Part shown: piece by piece, positions 5,243-7,066 of the stretch
Numbering within the stretch: the stretch's first letter is position 1
How the letters are laid out: each line of letters starts with the position of its first letter
The notes under the pieces: model-generated
Told to the model about the DNA's origin: nothing
Databases searched by the model: none
The model's input: the letters and a program-made list of their open reading frames with translations, nothing else
Program-made: the position numbers and the translations under genes
Origin: Firmicutes bacterium UBA2296
GTDB lineage: Bacteria; Bacillota; UBA994
Direction: 5' to 3'
DNA: 7,066 bases
NCBI GenBank assembly: GCA_002345475.1
Contig: DDWC01000059.1
Location: forward strand, 1 to 7,066

Positions 5243-7066
5243 ATGCTGCCCAAGAAATCGATCAGGCCGCGCCTCGGTTGGATGCTGGTTATCTACAGCA
5301 TGATCTGGTTAGGCTTGCTAGGCCGGCTCGGTTTCATTCAGATTGTGCGCGGAGCAGAGCTGGAGCGCATGTCCCTTAACCAATGGGCCAAAGAAATCCC
5401 GGCCGAACCTAAACGAGGAATTATCTATGACCGCCTTGGCAGAGAGCTTGCCATTACCACTGAGGCGGATACGGTTGTTGCTATACCTGCACAAATCGTT
5501 GACCCTGATGCGACTGCAGCCCAACTGGCTGCAGTTCTTAGCATGTCCAAAGAAACTGTACTGGAGAGAATCACCCGGGAGCGGTCACTGGTCTATGTCG
5601 CCAGGGCGGTGACACCGGCAGAAGCCAAAGGTGTCAGAGATCTGGGCCTGCCGGGGATCTCTTTTAAAGTCGAAAACAGGCGCTATTATCCCCATATCAA
5701 CCTGGCCAGTCAGCTTTTGGGTTTTGTCGGGGTTGATGGTCACGGCCTGGCTGGCGTTGAGTACACTCTGGAGGGGAAACTCGCTGGACTACCCGCTCAG
5801 GTAGTATTGCCTGTAGACGAACACGGTGATGTGTTGCCGGAGGCAAAACCTTCGTACAGTCCCCCTGTGGATGGCCTGAACGTATATCTGACCATTGATG
5901 AGGTCATTCAGCATATTGTAGAGCGCGAACTCGAAGTAGTAATGCAGCGCCATGCCCCGACCAGCGTCCTCGCTGTGGCTATAGATCCACGAAACGGACA
6001 GATCCTGGCCATGGCGGGTCTGCCGAGTTTTGACCCCAATAGCTTCAATATTTATCCCGATTCCTTGTGGAGGAATGCTGTGATCTCCTCAAGTTTTGAA
6101 CCAGGCTCTACTTTCAAGATAGTCACCGCGGCAGCGGCCCTCAACGAGAACGTCGCCAGCGAAACAGACCAATACACATGCCTGGGGTATATCGAGGTGG
6201 CCGGCAGAAGACTCCACTGTCACGTCCTGCGTGGTCACGGTACCTTGAGCTTCACCGAGGCCATATACAAATCCTGAAACCCGAGCTTTGTGGAAATAGG
6301 ACAGGCTCTGGGCGCAGAGACCCTTTTTGGCTATATTGACGCCTTCGGTTTCGGCAAACGAACGGGAATAGAACTGCCTGGGGAGGCGACCGGCATCATG
6401 TTTGACCGCGTCGGCCCTGTGGAACTGGCCACCACAAGTTTTGGTCAGGGACCGGCGGTAACACCTTTGCAGCAGGTGCTGGCCGTGTCTGCTGTAGCCA
6501 ACGGTGGAGTGCTATACGAGCCCAGCATAATCAAAGAGATAAGGGATTCCAAGGGTAATCTGGTAGAACAGAAAGAACCGGTGGTGAGTGGTTATCCCAT
6601 AACTGAGGATACTTCTCGGCGTATGAACGCCATTTTGGCCGGAGTTGTGGCTGAAGGTGGTGGGCGAAACGCATTTCTGGAAGAATACACTGTGGCGGGT
6701 AAGACAGGCACCGCGCAGGTGCCCAAACCCGGCGGAGGGTACTACGATGATCGCTACGTGGGTTCCTTTATTGGCTACGCACCGGCGGAAAACCCCCGCG
6801 TAACGCTGATGGTCATGGTTAATGATCCCAAAGGACCTTATGGTTATTACGGTAGCCAGGTGGCCGCTCCAGCTTTTCGAGCCATGATGCTGGATATACT
6901 GACTTATCTTGAAGTGAAGCCAAACTCGGCGGTTGCGGGTTTCGAGTTGCCAACTTCCGTGATGGTGCCCAACCTCAATTCTCTGAGCCTGGGGTCAGCC
7001 GTGAGCCACATGCGAGATCTGGGTCTGAACCTGGCGACATCGGGTCTTGGCGAAAGGATCGTGAGC
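5243..7066 (+). CDS. Class B penicillin-binding protein (SpoVD/FtsI type) with in-frame TGA, candidate selenoprotein, 3' end outside window
   Basis: A peptidoglycan DD-transpeptidase anchored in the membrane and acting outside it. ATG 5243 has GGAGGA at 5228-5233. Residues 11-34 are the signal anchor; RGIIYDRLGRELA (58-70) starts the pedestal domain; STFK (Ser289 nucleophile, Lys292), SxN (Ser344, Asn346) and KTGT (Lys487-Thr490) are the three catalytic motifs; GKRTGIELPGE is also typical. A PASTA-like segment (VPNLNSLSLGSAVSHMRDLG) begins near residue 573, favouring the SpoVD/PbpB type over E. coli-type FtsI. Codon 345 (6275-6277) is TGA, between Ser344 and Asn346, where relatives often carry Cys. 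After it the frame stays open for 263 codons to the window end with all later motifs intact and no frameshift. I therefore annotate one gene with probable selenocysteine at 345. If TGA is a true stop, the product lacks KTGT and the gene is a pseudogene. spoVD or ftsI/pbpB cannot be decided without the downstream genes. Confidence 0.85.
6275..6277 (+). other. In-frame TGA, candidate selenocysteine codon (residue 345)
   Basis: The context reads Lys-Ser-TGA-Asn-Pro-Ser-Phe-Val-Glu-Ile-Gly, which aligns with the Ser-Cys-Asn-Pro pattern common in SpoVD-type proteins. TGA ends mraZ and mrp in this same window, so global reassignment of TGA is unlikely. One base change from TGC or TGT would also explain it. 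Confidence 0.6.
6278..6313 (+). promoter_or_regulatory. Candidate bacterial SECIS hairpin immediately 3' of the TGA
   Basis: Pairs seen by hand: 6280-6282 with 6310-6312 (CCC/GGG), 6283-6285 with 6306-6308 (GAG/CTC), and 6287-6291 with 6301-6305 (TTTGT/ACAGG, two G-U pairs). C6286 and T6309 are single-base bulges. The 9-base apical loop GGAAATAGG begins 14 bases after the TGA. Bacterial SECIS elements lie within the coding sequence just after UGA, with a G among the first loop bases and often a bulged upper stem, which SelB binds. The geometry fits, but the stem is modest and could arise by chance. Confidence 0.45.

Noticed and set aside
6275..6277. TGA reassigned to Trp or Cys throughout the genome
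   Set aside because: mraZ (TGA 3837-3839) and mrp (TGA at 2324-2326, minus strand) both end at TGA exactly where their families end, so TGA is a normal stop here.
6398..7066. A separate downstream gene starting at ATG 6398, with GGGGAGG at 6380-6386, as if the penicillin-binding protein were two genes
   Set aside because: The start lies inside the transpeptidase domain after SxN, the frame is continuous with the upstream part, and no known protein begins there. It is best read as the second part of one gene interrupted by TGA.
5243..7066. Simple pseudogene caused by a nonsense mutation or sequencing error
   Set aside because: Not excluded, but ranked below selenocysteine because the only stop falls precisely on a Cys-type position in an otherwise intact frame and is followed by a SECIS-like hairpin. 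Raw reads would decide.

Overview
The window looks like a chromosomal segment of a Clostridia-type Bacillota (Firmicutes) bacterium. Several things point there: the gene order mraZ-rsmH-ftsL-PASTA-type penicillin-binding protein (start of the division and cell-wall cluster), strong GGAGG ribosome binding sites, some GTG starts, a short Mrp ATPase without the N-terminal DUF59 domain, and a MOSC-MogA fusion of a kind I associate with anaerobic Clostridia. The lineage call is inference from gene content; I cannot name a genus.

Layout. Bases 1-1758 (+) hold the end of a molybdenum cofactor operon: the C-terminal third of moaA, then moaC, then a MOSC-MogA fusion, with gaps of a few bases or a stop/start overlap. 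Bases 1759-2274 form a convergent intergenic region with no gene. It is full of degenerate short tandem repeats, nearly all with a 7- or 14-base period. A likely bidirectional terminator at 2275-2315 closes the minus-strand gene mrp (2324-3070), an Fe-S carrier ATPase. Bases 3071-3410 are a divergent regulatory region with a plausible mrp promoter, two inverted repeats and a 10-bp-phased set of GTGGK boxes typical of MraZ autoregulation. Bases 3411-7066 (+) carry mraZ, rsmH, ftsL and a class B penicillin-binding protein (SpoVD/FtsI type) that runs off the window end.

Main point of interest. The penicillin-binding protein frame is interrupted by one in-frame TGA (6275-6277). The frame then stays open for 263 codons to the window end, with the KTGT motif and the start of a PASTA domain intact. 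The TGA sits inside the SxN active-site motif (Ser344-TGA-Asn346), where SpoVD relatives usually read Ser-Cys-Asn. A Cys/TGA exchange is the classic sign of selenocysteine. A hairpin with a loop starting GG follows directly, as expected of a bacterial SECIS. From memory, this position matches Cys351 of Bacillus subtilis SpoVD, which forms a redox-switch disulphide with Cys332; the partner Cys326 is present here at the same 19-residue spacing. The candidate is therefore a selenocysteine-containing transpeptidase with a possible selenenylsulphide switch at its active site. A nonsense mutation or a one-base sequencing error is the competing explanation and cannot be excluded from this window alone.

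How the genes work together. MoaA and MoaC make cPMP, the MogA domain adenylylates molybdopterin before metal insertion, and the MOSC domain is a likely sulfur-handling module. Mrp may supply Fe-S clusters to enzymes such as MoaA. MraZ regulates the division cluster, RsmH methylates 16S rRNA, and FtsL and the penicillin-binding protein act in septal or spore peptidoglycan synthesis.
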